A stretch of 64,000 nucleotides of DNA, from positions 1,984,001-2,048,000 of the forward strand of contig OY843611.1 of assembly GCA_963692995.1 (NCBI GenBank), given 5' to 3'. Each line of letters starts with the position of its first letter. Position 1 is the stretch's first letter. Positions 47,734 through 56,937 of this stretch are shown here, piece after piece. Made by a program: the position numbers and the translations under genes. Under the pieces are notes generated by a model, which worked only from the letters and a program-made list of their open reading frames with translations, was not told the origin of the DNA and ran no database searches. The stretch comes from Bin87 sp963692995 (GTDB lineage Bacteria > Chloroflexota > Dehalococcoidia > Lucifugimonadales > UBA3495).

Positions 47734-48516
47734 ATGAGCGGCGCAGACCTCAAGGATACCCTTAGACAGGGCGGCCGGATCTTCGGCACCATGATCAGCA
47801 TCAACCGCAGCCCACGCTGGATACCCATACTGGACGGTGTGGGTCTGGATTACGTCATCATTGACACCGAGCACAGCCCACGCAGCCGGGGCGAGTTGGG
47901 CGATTACCTGACCATGTTCAGCACCATCAGCGTCGTGCCAATCGTGCGCATTCCCATACCCGACTCTCACTACGTGACCATGGCTATCGACGCCGGCGCC
48001 CAGGGCATTCTGGCCCCCTATTGCGAGACTGTTGAGCAGGTGCGCGAAGTGGTCAAAGCCGCCAAGTTCCGGCCTCTCAAAGGAGCCGCTGCGGAGCAGG
48101 CCCTGGCCAACGGAGAGTTCCCCAGCGGCGCCAGCGAGGAGTACCTTGCCGCTCGCAACCGCGACAATATCTGCATCATCGGCATCGAGAGTCAAGCCGC
48201 CGTGGCTAACCTGGACGCGATCCTCGACGTTCCCCACATCGACGCCATCTTCGTCGGCCCCAACGATATGAGCATCTCGCTGGGCGTGCCTGACGACTAT
48301 GCCCAGGAAATCTACAAGACCACCGTGAAAAGCATCATCGACAATTGCGAAGCCCGGGGCCTGCCCACCCTGGTCCACCATCAGACCCCGGAGCTGTCCG
48401 AATACTGGATCGAGCAGGGCGCCCGCTTCGTCCTCCACGGCACCGATCGCCGCGCCCTGGCCGAAGGGTTCCGCACCGAGTTCACCCGCCTCCGCGACAA
48501 AGCTACCTCACTCTAA
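47734..48516 (+). CDS. HpcH/HpaI-family aldolase
   Basis: A 260-aa class II (metal-dependent) aldolase related to 4-hydroxy-2-oxoheptanedioate aldolase and macrophomate synthase-like enzymes. Landmarks are the DYVIIDTEHSPRS strand, VRIPIPDSHYVTMAIDAGAQ, a metal-binding Glu in IIGIESQAAVANL, and VGPNDMSISLG with the second metal ligand Asp. It makes or splits a pyruvate-derived hydroxy-oxoacid. AAGGAG precedes ATG 47734; the longer frame lacks homology. Confidence 0.9.
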   Translation: MSGADLKDTLRQGGRIFGTMISINRSPRWIPILDGVGLDYVIIDTEHSPRSRGELGDYLTMFSTISVVPIVRIPIPDSHYVTMAIDAGAQGILAPYCETVEQVREVVKAAKFRPLKGAAAEQALANGEFPSGASEEYLAARNRDNICIIGIESQAAVANLDAILDVPHIDAIFVGPNDMSISLGVPDDYAQEIYKTTVKSIIDNCEARGLPTLVHHQTPELSEYWIEQGARFVLHGTDRRALAEGFRTEFTRLRDKATSL

Positions 48517-48662
48517 CGCCGCCAACACATTATCGTCATCCCCGCCTCGCCCCCGTCCTTCACGCGAAAGCGGGGATGCGGCATTCCCTACGGCCTTCAC
48601 GTTCTGGATTCCTGATTAGGCTGGCCTGATTGTGCCGGAACGAAGGCAATCTGCAATCTCCT

Positions 48663-48947
48663 TCAATTCCGCGAACTGCCTTCCCACCTCTCGCGTAGCG
48701 ACGCGATATAGACCTTGTCGTATTCCCCGTGGTGACCATTGGCCGGGTCGTCGGCCAACCGCTCTGCCCACATATACTCCACGTCGGCCCATACAATGGG
48801 GAATTTGGGCTGGTCAAAGAACGCCGCCACCGCGTCGAAAGGCGAGACGCCCTCCATGTAACCCAGCATCTGAAAGTTGTCATACAGGTTCCCCTGCTCC
48901 GACATAAACCGCCCCTTCATCGCCGCCATAATCAGATAATTGGCCAT
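48663..48947 (-). CDS. Uncharacterised 94-aa protein downstream of thiolase
   Basis: I do not recognise this family. The product is compact, with a hydrophobic N-terminus (MANYLIMAAM) and many aromatic residues (LYDNFQMLGYMEGVSPFDAV, VWADVEYMWAERL). It lies 46 bp after the second thiolase on the same strand and is probably part of its operon. The amino acid mix looks like real protein rather than a chance frame. A degenerate REP-like palindrome (around 48560-48585) follows it. Confidence 0.55.
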   Translation of the reverse strand: MANYLIMAAMKGRFMSEQGNLYDNFQMLGYMEGVSPFDAVAAFFDQPKFPIVWADVEYMWAERLADDPANGHHGEYDKVYIASLRERWEGSSRN

Positions 48948-48993
48948 CACCACCCGCCAAGCCGCTCCCGGTGAGCTTGTCGAACCATCGACC

Positions 48994-50148
48994 CTAGCGC
49001 GTCAGGATATGCACCGTGGTGACGTCCCCGGCGCCGGAGCATTGCGCCACCCCCACCCGCGCGTTTTCCACCTGGCGCAGCCCGGCTTCGCCCCGCAATT
49101 GCAGCACCGTTTCATGAACCATTCGGATACCGGAGGCTCCGAAAGGATGGCCCATGGCCAGCAGCCCTCCGTCCGTATTCACCGGAATATCGCCGCCCAA
49201 CGCCGTCCGGCCTTCTATGGTGGCCTGCCACGCCTCACCAAAGGGCGTTAGATGCAGCGCCTCAATCTGCTGTAGCTCCCCGATCGTCGCCGCATCATGC
49301 ACCTGCGCCAAATCCACATCCTCCGGCCCGATGCCGGCCATCTCATAAGCCTGCAACGCCGCCGGCTCGGTGCGATACGGGCTGAAAGCTGAATGGTCGC
49401 TGCCCCGACCGTTGTAGTTCCCAGACGTCAAGGCCGCCGCCACCACCCGAATGGCCCGACTCCGGTCGATGCCATAGGTATCCAGCGCATCCGCCGCGCA
49501 AAGCACTGCCGCTGCTCCGCCTTCGCTGGTAGGACAACACTGGTACAGCGTTAGCGGGTCGGCGATCAACCGTGAGTTCAGGACGTCCTCCACCGAGTAG
49601 GTTTCCTTTCGGTGCGCGTAGGGGTTCAGGGATGCGTTCTGCCGCGCCTTCACCGACACCTGCGCCAGGGCCGACGCCGGCGCGCCCGTCTCTTCCATAT
49701 AGCGTTTCATGCGCAACGCATAGCCGGCCATCATGTGATCGCCGCCGATGTACCGCGCGGGGCTGTTCTCCGCCGTAACCGTTACCGGGCCGCCGGGCAC
49801 CTTCTCGGCGCCGAACGCCAGAGCCAGGTCAAAAACTCCAGACGTTATACCCCAGTACGCTTGCCAGAACGCCGTCGAACCGCTGGAGCACGCGTTCTCT
49901 ACGTTGATGATGGGAACTCCGGTCAATCCCAGCTGCGCCAGCGTAGTTTCCCCGATCGACATGCCGTGATAATAGACGTGCCCAAAGTACGCCACCGGGA
50001 TCGCCCGCCACGGCGCCCCGGCATCCTGTAGAGCGTCAACCACCGCGTCCCGGGCCAGATCCGACAGGCTTTGCTCCGGAAACCGCCCAAACGAGTGCAG
50101 CCCCACACCTACCACCATAACCTCACGACCGGGGCGAAACTGCGTCAT
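48994..50148 (-). CDS. SCP-x-type thiolase, second cassette
   Basis: A 384-aa thiolase-fold enzyme, paralogous to the one at 1739-2911. The nucleophile Cys is in NVENACSSGSTAFW and the C-terminal catalytic loop NTDGGLLAMGHPFGASGIRM carries the His. In the upstream position, 46 bp away, is a DUF35 zinc-ribbon/OB gene that probably binds to it. This cassette lacks the HMGS-like module seen at 2946. Substrate unknown. Confidence 0.88.
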   Translation of the reverse strand: MTQFRPGREVMVVGVGLHSFGRFPEQSLSDLARDAVVDALQDAGAPWRAIPVAYFGHVYYHGMSIGETTLAQLGLTGVPIINVENACSSGSTAFWQAYWGITSGVFDLALAFGAEKVPGGPVTVTAENSPARYIGGDHMMAGYALRMKRYMEETGAPASALAQVSVKARQNASLNPYAHRKETYSVEDVLNSRLIADPLTLYQCCPTSEGGAAAVLCAADALDTYGIDRSRAIRVVAAALTSGNYNGRGSDHSAFSPYRTEPAALQAYEMAGIGPEDVDLAQVHDAATIGELQQIEALHLTPFGEAWQATIEGRTALGGDIPVNTDGGLLAMGHPFGASGIRMVHETVLQLRGEAGLRQVENARVGVAQCSGAGDVTTVHILTR

Positions 50149-50194
50149 AAATCCCCCTTGTCATTGCGAGCGCAGTGTAGCAAGCTCATCGCCC

Positions 50195-50602
50195 CTACAC
50201 TGGCCGCCACTTATACACGACGCGATCAGAACCCTCTACGCCGTCCATCGCCACTGTCCGCAATGCCAGCGCCACCGGCATTCCGACTTTGAGGTCACCG
50301 TGCGAGCAGTCCACCACCTCCGCCAGCACATGGGGGCCTTCCGGCAACTCCACCTCGCCCAGCACGTAGGGAACCGGGCCAGGCCAACCCGCCGGAGGCA
50401 CCCGCACGATGGTGTAGCTGTACAGCGTCCCTTCCAGCCCCAGTTCGACCGCCTCGAGATCCGGGGATGTGCAGGATTGGCAAAAAGTAGCCGGCCCGAA
50501 AACGCACACTCCACAGTGCGGGCACCGCATCCCCAGCAGCACGCCCCGCTCACCGCTGTCGTCGGTCAGCCGCAAACATCTGTCATCTACCGAAACGGCC
50601 AT
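50195..50602 (-). CDS. DUF35 zinc-ribbon/OB-fold protein
   Basis: A 135-aa thiolase partner. A rubredoxin-like zinc ribbon (MRCPHCGVCVFGPATFCQSC) is followed by an OB fold (GTLYSYTIVRVPPAGW, LGEVELPEGPHVLAEVVDC, VGMPVALALRTV). In archaea such proteins hold acyl-CoA substrates between thiolase and HMG-CoA synthase. It is first in the operon with the thiolase. Its promoter is adjacent to the left end of element B. Confidence 0.9.
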   Translation of the reverse strand: MAVSVDDRCLRLTDDSGERGVLLGMRCPHCGVCVFGPATFCQSCTSPDLEAVELGLEGTLYSYTIVRVPPAGWPGPVPYVLGEVELPEGPHVLAEVVDCSHGDLKVGMPVALALRTVAMDGVEGSDRVVYKWRPV

Positions 50603-50658
50603 ATCTCATCCGCAAAAAAAGTTGCCGGAAGCGGCTCCTTCAAGAACAAGCCACTGGC

Positions 50659-50687
50659 AGTCTAAAACTCCCCAAAATCACTGTCAA
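50659..50687 (-). promoter_or_regulatory. Promoter of the second DUF35/thiolase operon
   Basis: On the minus strand: perfect -35 TTGACA (50682-50687), 17-bp spacer, -10 TAGACT (50659-50664). Element B begins 16 bp upstream of the -35 box. Confidence 0.6.
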
Positions 50688-50695
50688 TTGAACCG

Positions 50696-50703
50696 CCTTG
50701 GTC
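50696..50703. repeat. Target-site duplication, left side of element B
   Basis: CCTTGGTC here; CTTGGTC follows the right end at 54084-54090. Seven bases match with the full inverted repeat kept, or eight if one C of a C run was lost. Confidence 0.75.
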
Positions 50704-50879
50704 GAGGAAATTGCGAAACTCGGTTCGCGGTGAGGCGGTGGCCGATGGCGTGCCGAATCGTGACGAAGTCCGTCACCGGGCATCCGGCCGACCGTCGGCC
50801 CGAAACCGAACTGCCGGAGTGGGCGCGATACTGCCAGACTAGCAATCTTTAGCAACCTGATTTACGCAGTTGACTACAC

Positions 50880-50917
50880 AAAAAAGGGCCGGGAGATACA
50901 TCTCCCGGCCCTTTTTT
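50880..50917. terminator. Bidirectional terminator in the left end of element B
   Basis: Same A6/11-bp-stem/T6 structure as in copy A. Confidence 0.9.
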
Positions 50918-51065
50918 GTTATGCGGAAGATGCAATTACTGACACTTTCCGGTTGCAAGCCTCATATGTATCTGATACACTTACGGCAACAATCAAAGTA
51001 AAGAAGAAGCCGCCAATGTTTTCGAGGCTTTGGCGGCTTCCACCACGAGGAAAGGGTACTTCCAA

Positions 51066-52424
51066 GTGGCGTGTGCCAATAGTACATGCGCGACACGCAA
51101 AGGTCAAGACCCGGCCAGCGGCTACGGCTTCTTGCAGGCCGCTCTAGACGGCGTGGACGCCAGCCCTCTTTTGGAACGGCTGGCCCAGTACCGCAAGACC
51201 GGACGCCGAGGTTTCTCCCTGCAAAGTATGTTCCGCGCCTATCTGGCGCGGTTTTTGCTGGGGATGCGCTACGCCAACGCCTTCTTGGAGCGGCTGGCCG
51301 CCGACCCGCGACTGCGCGCTATCTGCGGCTTGGGCGACGCCGTTCCCAGCGCGAGCGCCTTCAGCCGGTTCATCACACGGCTGTCCTTGCATCAGGACCT
51401 GGTGGATCAAGCCATCGCCAGCGTCGCCGGCCAGCTGCCTGCTGAGCTGGAGCGGCTGCGGCGGGACGGCGCCCTTCCCGCCGATGCGCCGGCTTTGGGC
51501 GAGATTGTCGCCATCGACTCCACCGACCTCCAGGCTTACGCCAATCCCGACCGCGCTCACGTCCGCGATCCCGACGCCCGCTGGGGCCGACGCACCGCCA
51601 AAGCCGGCGGCCCGACCCGCGACCAGGGCAAGACCGAACCGTTCTTCGGCTACAAGCATCACCTGCTGGCCGACGCCTACTACGGCCTGCCCCTGGGCGG
51701 CATCACGTTGCCGGCCAACGCCGCCGACTCGCCCCAATTGCCCGGCGCGCTGGCCCACGCCCAGGCGTTGCATCCCTGGCTGCATGCCAAGTGCCTGCTG
51801 GCCGACAAAGGGTATGACGCGCTGTCCAACTTCCGGCTGCTGGCCGATCAGGGCATCACGCCGGTGATTGCCGTCCGCAAGCCGGTCAACGAACAGTTGT
51901 ACCAGGGCATCTACACCGCGGCCGGCTTGCCCACCTGCGCCGGATCGGTCGCCATGGAGTACGCCGGGTCCGACCCGGCGTTGGGCCATCGGTTCCGCTG
52001 TCCGCCCCAGGGCTGCCGGCTCAAAGGTCGGATACACTTCTCCCGTTACTGCGACGCCGAGCATTGGGAACGGCCGGAGGGCAAACTGCTGCGGATCATC
52101 GGCATTCTGCCCCGGTTCACCGCCGAATGGCAGCGGCTCTATCGGATGCGGGGTTCCATCGAGCGGCATTTCGGCAGCGCCAAGCACTCCCGGCTGCTGA
52201 ACCGGCACCAGCATCGGGGCCTCGGCAAGGTCAGTTTGCACGCGCGTATGGCGACGCTGGCCTGCCTGACCACAGCGCTGGCCCGGCTGAAAGCCGACGA
52301 CTACGCCGGAATGCGGCGCATGAGCATACGGATGCCCTGGCAGCGGGGCGACGGCGGTGGCAAGAATCCGGGGTTGGCCAGCTCGTCGTCGGACTGGGAC
52401 GGCGCAGAGCGGCGGGTTGCCTGA
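51066..52424 (+). CDS. DDE transposase, element B
   Basis: Identical in sequence to the transposase of copy A (GTG start behind GAGGAAAGG, 452 aa, triad in VAIDSTD, LLADKGYD and RGSIERH). Both copies are intact, so either could supply the enzyme for both elements. The leader hairpin (51006-51040) and candidate promoter (50953-50981) are retained. Confidence 0.9.
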   Translation: MACANSTCATRKGQDPASGYGFLQAALDGVDASPLLERLAQYRKTGRRGFSLQSMFRAYLARFLLGMRYANAFLERLAADPRLRAICGLGDAVPSASAFSRFITRLSLHQDLVDQAIASVAGQLPAELERLRRDGALPADAPALGEIVAIDSTDLQAYANPDRAHVRDPDARWGRRTAKAGGPTRDQGKTEPFFGYKHHLLADAYYGLPLGGITLPANAADSPQLPGALAHAQALHPWLHAKCLLADKGYDALSNFRLLADQGITPVIAVRKPVNEQLYQGIYTAAGLPTCAGSVAMEYAGSDPALGHRFRCPPQGCRLKGRIHFSRYCDAEHWERPEGKLLRIIGILPRFTAEWQRLYRMRGSIERHFGSAKHSRLLNRHQHRGLGKVSLHARMATLACLTTALARLKADDYAGMRRMSIRMPWQRGDGGGKNPGLASSSSDWDGAERRVA

Positions 52425-52520
52425 GATTACGGCGCGGTTATCGGCCCGATCTCGCCAACGTTATGACAAATGAGTGCCGGATGCCCTTGTCTTTATTCGC
52501 TATTGTGATAGAATGGCGGC

Positions 52521-52664
52521 AGTCACCAAAAAAGCCTCGGTTTGCACACCGAGGCGGCGACGGCGGGGCGACAGCAAATCTCCCTAGTCGCTGGCTATTG
52601 TAGCCAGCGATGCGGCCTTTGTAAAGCCCCGGCGGAGCCGATTTTTGCTCCGCCGGGGCTTTTT
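52521..52664 (+). ncRNA. Predicted structured small RNA within element B
   Basis: Copy of the three-hairpin region of element A, with promoter-like boxes at 52487-52514 and the terminator stem at 52623-52662. Because both copies are identical, covariation cannot be tested inside this window. Confidence 0.45.
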
Positions 52665-52807
52665 GGTGGTTGCCCCCGTCGAACCGGGGCCCCCAAAGGC
52701 TTAGCCACAAGCCGCTGGCATTGTGCCAACGGCGGCCTCCGGGGTCAAGCAAGGCGCGGTCAATCGCCGCCCGGGTCGGCGAGACTACTCAATAAGGAGG
52801 TCTCGTC

Positions 52808-52930
52808 ATGGCAAAGCGGCCAATCGGGCGCACCAGCGCCCAGCAGGTACGGGACCGCTTCCGTGTGCCGAAACCCTTCGTGTACTACCGGGATGCGGCG
52901 ACGCCCAAGCCGGTCAAATCCAGGAAATGA
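52808..52930 (+). CDS. 40-aa basic small protein, element B
   Basis: Identical to the small ORF of element A, with the same AAGGAGGT ribosome site. No family recognised. Confidence 0.55.
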   Translation: MAKRPIGRTSAQQVRDRFRVPKPFVYYRDAATPKPVKSRK

Positions 52931-53099
52931 ATAACCGGCCCGGAGCGCGGAGACCTCGGCTTCGCTGCTCTGGGCCGGTTGCGGCTTACCTGTCCGCTCC
53001 ACCCGTCTATCCGGCAAAGTCCTCGCTATGCAGAGAGAACCGCTGGATTTGCGGGTTGGAGCCGGCTAACCCACACCTTCAAACCCGTACGGAGGAACC

Positions 53100-53879
53100 A
53101 TGTTATCCGTCTTTTATGCCACCAAGCGCCGAATGGCGCGGTATGCCACTGTTGCCATGCTCATGGGGTTGATGCTGACCTTACTAGTCGTCGCTCCGCC
53201 CGCCATGGCCCAATCAGCGCCAACTCCGGCCGCTCCCACCAACTTGAAAGCTAAACTTACCGCTACCCAGGGTCAAGTTCACTGGAACTGGAATGCCGTA
53301 GCTGGCGCTACCAAATACCGTGCCTGCGACAGGGCGGTGCGACAGGGCGCCAAATGGGATTGCGACGACACCACGACCCTTGGCATGTACTCAAGCAACC
53401 TCACGGTGGGCGTCACCTACGAATTTGCCGTAGCGTCGGTCAAAGATGGAGTCTACTCTCGGTGGGCCAAGACCAGATTGCTGATCGAGGACGCGATTCC
53501 TCACCTCTGCCCGATTACCGGAATGCCGATACCGGCGGGCGGGTATAAGTCGGTAGGCGACACGGTGCGCGCCAACGGCGTTTCCGTTACAGTGACCGGC
53601 GCGAGTTTTCCGGCCGATACGGATCGTCAGCTAACCAACGACCGTCGCTTTATCAAGATCTGCGCCACTGTGTCCAAGGGTGAAAGCTCCTATTACAACG
53701 GCAACCTGGACACGGATGCCGGCCTGTCCATGCAATGGAACTCCCTCGACAACTGCGCTCGGTACGACATCCCGGCCAATGCCACCGTCGCCATCTTCGC
53801 GGTGCGACCGTGGCGTGATAATGCGTCATCAGTGGACGGGCATCCTTTCCTCTACCGGTTTAACGTGCCGGCGAACTGA
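53100..53879 (+). CDS. Secreted fibronectin type III-like passenger protein, element B
   Basis: Identical 259-aa protein to that in element A: Sec signal peptide with AMA|QS cleavage, an FN3-like domain and an unrecognised beta-rich C-terminal region. Its intact state in both copies argues that it is maintained as a functional part of the element. The 13-bp stem hairpin follows at 53903-53939. Confidence 0.85.
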   Translation: MLSVFYATKRRMARYATVAMLMGLMLTLLVVAPPAMAQSAPTPAAPTNLKAKLTATQGQVHWNWNAVAGATKYRACDRAVRQGAKWDCDDTTTLGMYSSNLTVGVTYEFAVASVKDGVYSRWAKTRLLIEDAIPHLCPITGMPIPAGGYKSVGDTVRANGVSVTVTGASFPADTDRQLTNDRRFIKICATVSKGESSYYNGNLDTDAGLSMQWNSLDNCARYDIPANATVAIFAVRPWRDNASSVDGHPFLYRFNVPAN

Positions 53880-54066
53880 CCGGAGAAGTCCATCCCCCTG
53901 GGCAACGGCGCCGCCAAGTCAAACTCGGCGGCGCCGTTGCAGTACAAGAGACAGGTTGCCCTAACTGCTTACGAACGTCGGTCAGTGAGCGAATACCGCT
54001 GATACCGTTCCTGACGATATTCGTTGCTGCTATGACGAAACTCGTCGGCCCTCACAACCGCCAGCC

Positions 54067-54083
54067 AGTTTCGCAATTTCCTC
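54067..54083 (-). repeat. Right terminal inverted repeat, element B
   Basis: AGTTTCGCAATTTCCTC, complement of the left end at 50704-50720. Confidence 0.9.
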
Positions 54084-54091
54084 CTTGGTCC

Positions 54092-54108
54092 GAGGAAATT
54101 GCGGAACT
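54092..54108 (+). repeat. Solo left-end-like inverted repeat next to element B
   Basis: GAGGAAATTGCGGAACT differs from the element's left end by one base and lies 8 bp beyond its right end, giving a right-end/8 bp/left-end junction. Nothing after it matches the element interior. The rest of 54109-54446 holds two REP-like palindromes and the lpd promoter and no gene. Confidence 0.8.
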
Positions 54109-54150
54109 CCCCAAATAGCCCCTCCCTTGGGTCGTGAAATTATCCCGTCA

Positions 54151-54168
54151 TTCCCGCTTTCGCGGGAA
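54151..54168. repeat. REP-like palindrome, TTCCCGC family
   Basis: TTCCCGC-TTTC-GCGGGAA in the context CCGTCATTCCCGC...GGGAATCCAGG, inverse orientation to the copy at 23898. Confidence 0.75.
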
Positions 54169-54218
54169 TCCAGGCGTTTTCATAACCAAATCGTTCTGCT
54201 ACAGCAGGCGATTCTGGC

Positions 54219-54236
54219 TTCCCGCTTTCGCGGGAA
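54219..54236. repeat. REP-like palindrome, TTCCCGC family
   Basis: TTCCCGC-TTTC-GCGGGAA followed by TGACGGG. With 54151 it forms an inverted pair of REP-like units 50 bp apart (CCGTCATTCC on the left, GGAATGACGGG on the right), as in bacterial interspersed mosaic elements. Confidence 0.75.
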
Positions 54237-54345
54237 TGACGGGAATGGGACGGTTTGACGGTTGGCAACTTGATTTGACGAAAGGCCCTACCTGGTCGGG
54301 TCGCGTCCCAATTCCGCTCAACTTGCCGCCCCCAAGCCGCAACGC

Positions 54346-54351
54346 TATAAT
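54346..54351 (+). promoter_or_regulatory. -10 box of the pyruvate dehydrogenase operon
   Basis: TATAAT in CGCTATAATGCC, 96 bp before the lpd ATG; the leader would be about 88 nt. Confidence 0.55.
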
Positions 54352-54446
54352 GCCACAATCATCGCGCAAGCCCCTCCGTAGCGGGTCAGCCCTGTCCCAG
54401 GGCCGGTGGATTGCGCCAAACCAAACTTCGCGGACTGGGCAGATAG

Positions 54447-55847
54447 ATGACGACCAATTCGGAGTATGACGTAGCGATAATTGGCGGCGGACCCGGCGGC
54501 TATGTTGCGGGCATCAGGGCCGGCCAACTGGGTCTGAAATCTTGCGTCATCGAGCGCGAGGCCCTCGGCGGGGTATGCCTCAACTGGGGCTGTATCCCTT
54601 CCAAGGCTCTTCTGAAAAACGCCGAGATCGTCTCCTACCTGCACCGGGCCGATCAGTTTGGCCTGGTCTTCGACAACTTCCACGCCGATTACTCGGTAGC
54701 CATGAAACGCAGTCGTCAGGTCGTGGACCGGATGACCCGTGGTGTGGACTTTCTCCTCCGCAAGAACAACGTTGACCACATCGCCGGCGTTGGCCGGCTG
54801 GCCAACGCCAACGCCATTGACCTCACCACCCCCGACGGCCAGACCGCTCGGATCAACGCCCGCAACATCATCATCGCCACCGGGGCCCGGCCGCGCAGTA
54901 TCCCGCCCCTTCCGGTGGATGGCGAACGCATAATCACCAGCCGGGAAAGCATCGTCGCCGACGACGTTCCCGGCTCCATCGCCATAATCGGCGGCGGCGC
55001 CATCGGCGTGGAATTCGCCTACATCTACAAGATGTACGGTTCCGACGTTACAATTATCGAATTGCTGCCTCACCTGGTACCCAACGAAGATGAAGAAATC
55101 AGCCAGCAGTTGGAGCGCGCCTTCAATCGCCACGGCATCAAACTCCAAATGGGCGCCGGCGTGACCAACGCCCAGGCCGACGCCAACGGCGTCACCCTCA
55201 CCGTTGATAAGGATGGCGTCAACGAAACCGCCCGCTACGACAAAGTTCTGGTGGCCATCGGCGTGCTGCCCAACACCGAAGACTTGGGCTTGGAAACCGT
55301 GGGCGTCGCCACCGAGCGCGGCTACATCACCATTGACGACCGCATGGCTACCAATGTTTCCGGCATCTACGCCGTCGGTGACGTAACCGGAAAGCTGGCT
55401 CTTGCGCATGTCGCCTCCGCCCAGGGCGTGACCGCCGTCGAAGCCATCGCCGGCGAGGAGACCCAGCCGCTGAACTACGCATACATGCCCCGCGCCACTT
55501 ACTGCCATCCCCAGGTAGCGTCTTTCGGCCTCACCGAAGACCAGGCCCGCGAACAGGGCTACGACGTGAAAATCGGCCGTTTCAGCGTCCAGGCCAGCGG
55601 CAAGGCCGTGGCCATGGGCGAAATGGACGGCATGGTCAAGCTGATCATCGATGCCAACTACGGTGAAATCCTGGGCGGCCACATGTGCGGGCCTGAAGTA
55701 ACGGAACTCTTGGCCGAACTCCAGATGACCCATCTTCTGGAGGGAACCACTCTGGAATTAGGCTGGGCCGTCCACGCCCACCCCAGCGTCGCCGAGATGG
55801 TCCACGAAGCCGCCCTCGACGCCGAAGGTCGCGCTCTCCACATGTAA
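54447..55847 (+). CDS. lpdA: Dihydrolipoyl dehydrogenase (E3)
   Basis: FAD enzyme that reoxidises the lipoyl groups of 2-oxoacid dehydrogenase complexes. The 466-aa protein has an N-terminal FAD motif (VAIIGGGPGGYVAGIRAGQLG), redox-active Cys pair in GGVCLNWGCIPSKALL, a second nucleotide motif IAIIGGGAIGVEFAY, and the C-terminal His-Glu in GWAVHAHPSVAEMVHEA. First gene of lpd-pdhA-pdhB-pdhC. The ribosome site before ATG 54447 is weak. Confidence 0.95.
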   Translation: MTTNSEYDVAIIGGGPGGYVAGIRAGQLGLKSCVIEREALGGVCLNWGCIPSKALLKNAEIVSYLHRADQFGLVFDNFHADYSVAMKRSRQVVDRMTRGVDFLLRKNNVDHIAGVGRLANANAIDLTTPDGQTARINARNIIIATGARPRSIPPLPVDGERIITSRESIVADDVPGSIAIIGGGAIGVEFAYIYKMYGSDVTIIELLPHLVPNEDEEISQQLERAFNRHGIKLQMGAGVTNAQADANGVTLTVDKDGVNETARYDKVLVAIGVLPNTEDLGLETVGVATERGYITIDDRMATNVSGIYAVGDVTGKLALAHVASAQGVTAVEAIAGEETQPLNYAYMPRATYCHPQVASFGLTEDQAREQGYDVKIGRFSVQASGKAVAMGEMDGMVKLIIDANYGEILGGHMCGPEVTELLAELQMTHLLEGTTLELGWAVHAHPSVAEMVHEAALDAEGRALHM

Positions 55848-55899
55848 CCACGGCCGGCCCCGTCGGTCGGCTGCAACACACCGCCTGCGAGGAAGGGAC

Positions 55900-56907
55900 A
55901 TGCTCAAAGCGGACGTTCCCGATCTGACCAAATCCGACCTGCTGGGCTTCTACCGGCAGATGAAACTCATTCGCGAATTCGAACGAGAGTCGGAACGTCA
56001 GTACACTCGAGGCAACATCAAGGGCTTTCTACACGTCTATAACGGCGAGGAAGCCATCGCCGTCGGCGCGATCAACACCCTGCGGCCTGACGATTACATC
56101 GTCACTCACTACCGTGACCACGGCCAGGCCCTCGCCCGGGGCATGAGCAGCAACGAAGTCATGGCCGAACTCATGGGCAAAGCCACCGGTTGCAGCAGGG
56201 GCAAAGGCGGCTCCATGCACCTGTTTAGCTCCAAGCTCAACTTCATGGGCGGCTATGCCATCGTGGGTGGCCAGCTCTGCATCGCCGCCGGCATCGGTCT
56301 CGCCATCCAATACCGCGAAGCTGACCAGGTCGTCCTCTGCTTTTTCGGCGACGGCGCAGTCAACGAAGGCGAGTTCCACGAAGCGATGAACCTGGCCGCC
56401 ATCTGGCAACTCCCCGTGATCTTCTTCTGTGAACACAACCTCTACGGCATGGGAGCCTCGTCAAAAGAAACCCTTGTAATGTGGGACTCCCTGCATGAGA
56501 TGGCGGCTGCCTATGGAATGTCCCGCTATGAGGTGGACGGTAACGACGTGCTGGAAGTTCGCGCCCTCATGCAGAAAATCAACGCCGAAGTCCGCGCCGG
56601 CAAAGGTCCCGCCTTCGTCGTAGCCCGAACCTACCGTCTCCGGGGCCACTCGGTCGCCGACCCAGCCAACTATCGCGCCGAAGACGAAGTCCGGTACTGG
56701 ACTGGCCAGGACCCGATCCCCCGGTTCCGCGACTGGCTCACCGACGAAGGCATTGCCACCGTCGAGGACTTCGACGAGATCGACGCCGGCGTAGATGAGG
56801 AAATCGTCGTTGCCGCTGAATTCGGTGAATCATCCCCCTGGCCGCAGCCTGAAGACCTCTACTACGGTGTCTACACCGACCGACCGACCGAAGGTATCCC
56901 CGTTTAG
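55900..56907 (+). CDS. pdhA: Pyruvate (or acetoin) dehydrogenase E1 alpha
   Basis: TPP-dependent decarboxylase alpha chain, 335 aa. TPP/Mg motif FFGDGAVNEGEFHEAMNLA with EHNLYGM; HYRDHGQALARG and CSRGKGGSMHLFS match the E1 alpha family, and the regulatory-loop segment RTYRLRGHSVADPANYR is present. Between lpd (52 bp) and pdhB (30 bp). PDH and acetoin dehydrogenase cannot be separated with certainty by sequence; the absence of acetoin genes favours PDH. Confidence 0.93.
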   Translation: MLKADVPDLTKSDLLGFYRQMKLIREFERESERQYTRGNIKGFLHVYNGEEAIAVGAINTLRPDDYIVTHYRDHGQALARGMSSNEVMAELMGKATGCSRGKGGSMHLFSSKLNFMGGYAIVGGQLCIAAGIGLAIQYREADQVVLCFFGDGAVNEGEFHEAMNLAAIWQLPVIFFCEHNLYGMGASSKETLVMWDSLHEMAAAYGMSRYEVDGNDVLEVRALMQKINAEVRAGKGPAFVVARTYRLRGHSVADPANYRAEDEVRYWTGQDPIPRFRDWLTDEGIATVEDFDEIDAGVDEEIVVAAEFGESSPWPQPEDLYYGVYTDRPTEGIPV

Positions 56908-56937
56908 CGCACTCAACCCGCCGCGAGAGGTATCATC

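Larger units (their letters stand above)
50704..54083 (+). mobile_element. Cargo-carrying DDE insertion element, copy B
   Basis: Same 3380-bp element as at 4466-7845, offset exactly 46238 bp, same orientation. All predicted proteins are identical in the two copies, so the duplication is very recent or kept identical by gene conversion. The inverted repeats (50704-50720 and 54067-54083) are intact. It separates the DUF35/thiolase operon from the pyruvate dehydrogenase operon. Confidence 0.92.

Noticed and set aside
4466..54083. The two element copies as ends of one giant composite transposon carrying 43 kb
   Set aside because: Each copy has its own distinct target duplication on both sides, which points to two independent insertions.
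54345..55733. 462-codon minus-strand ORF over lpd
   Set aside because: Antisense shadow of a textbook dihydrolipoyl dehydrogenase.
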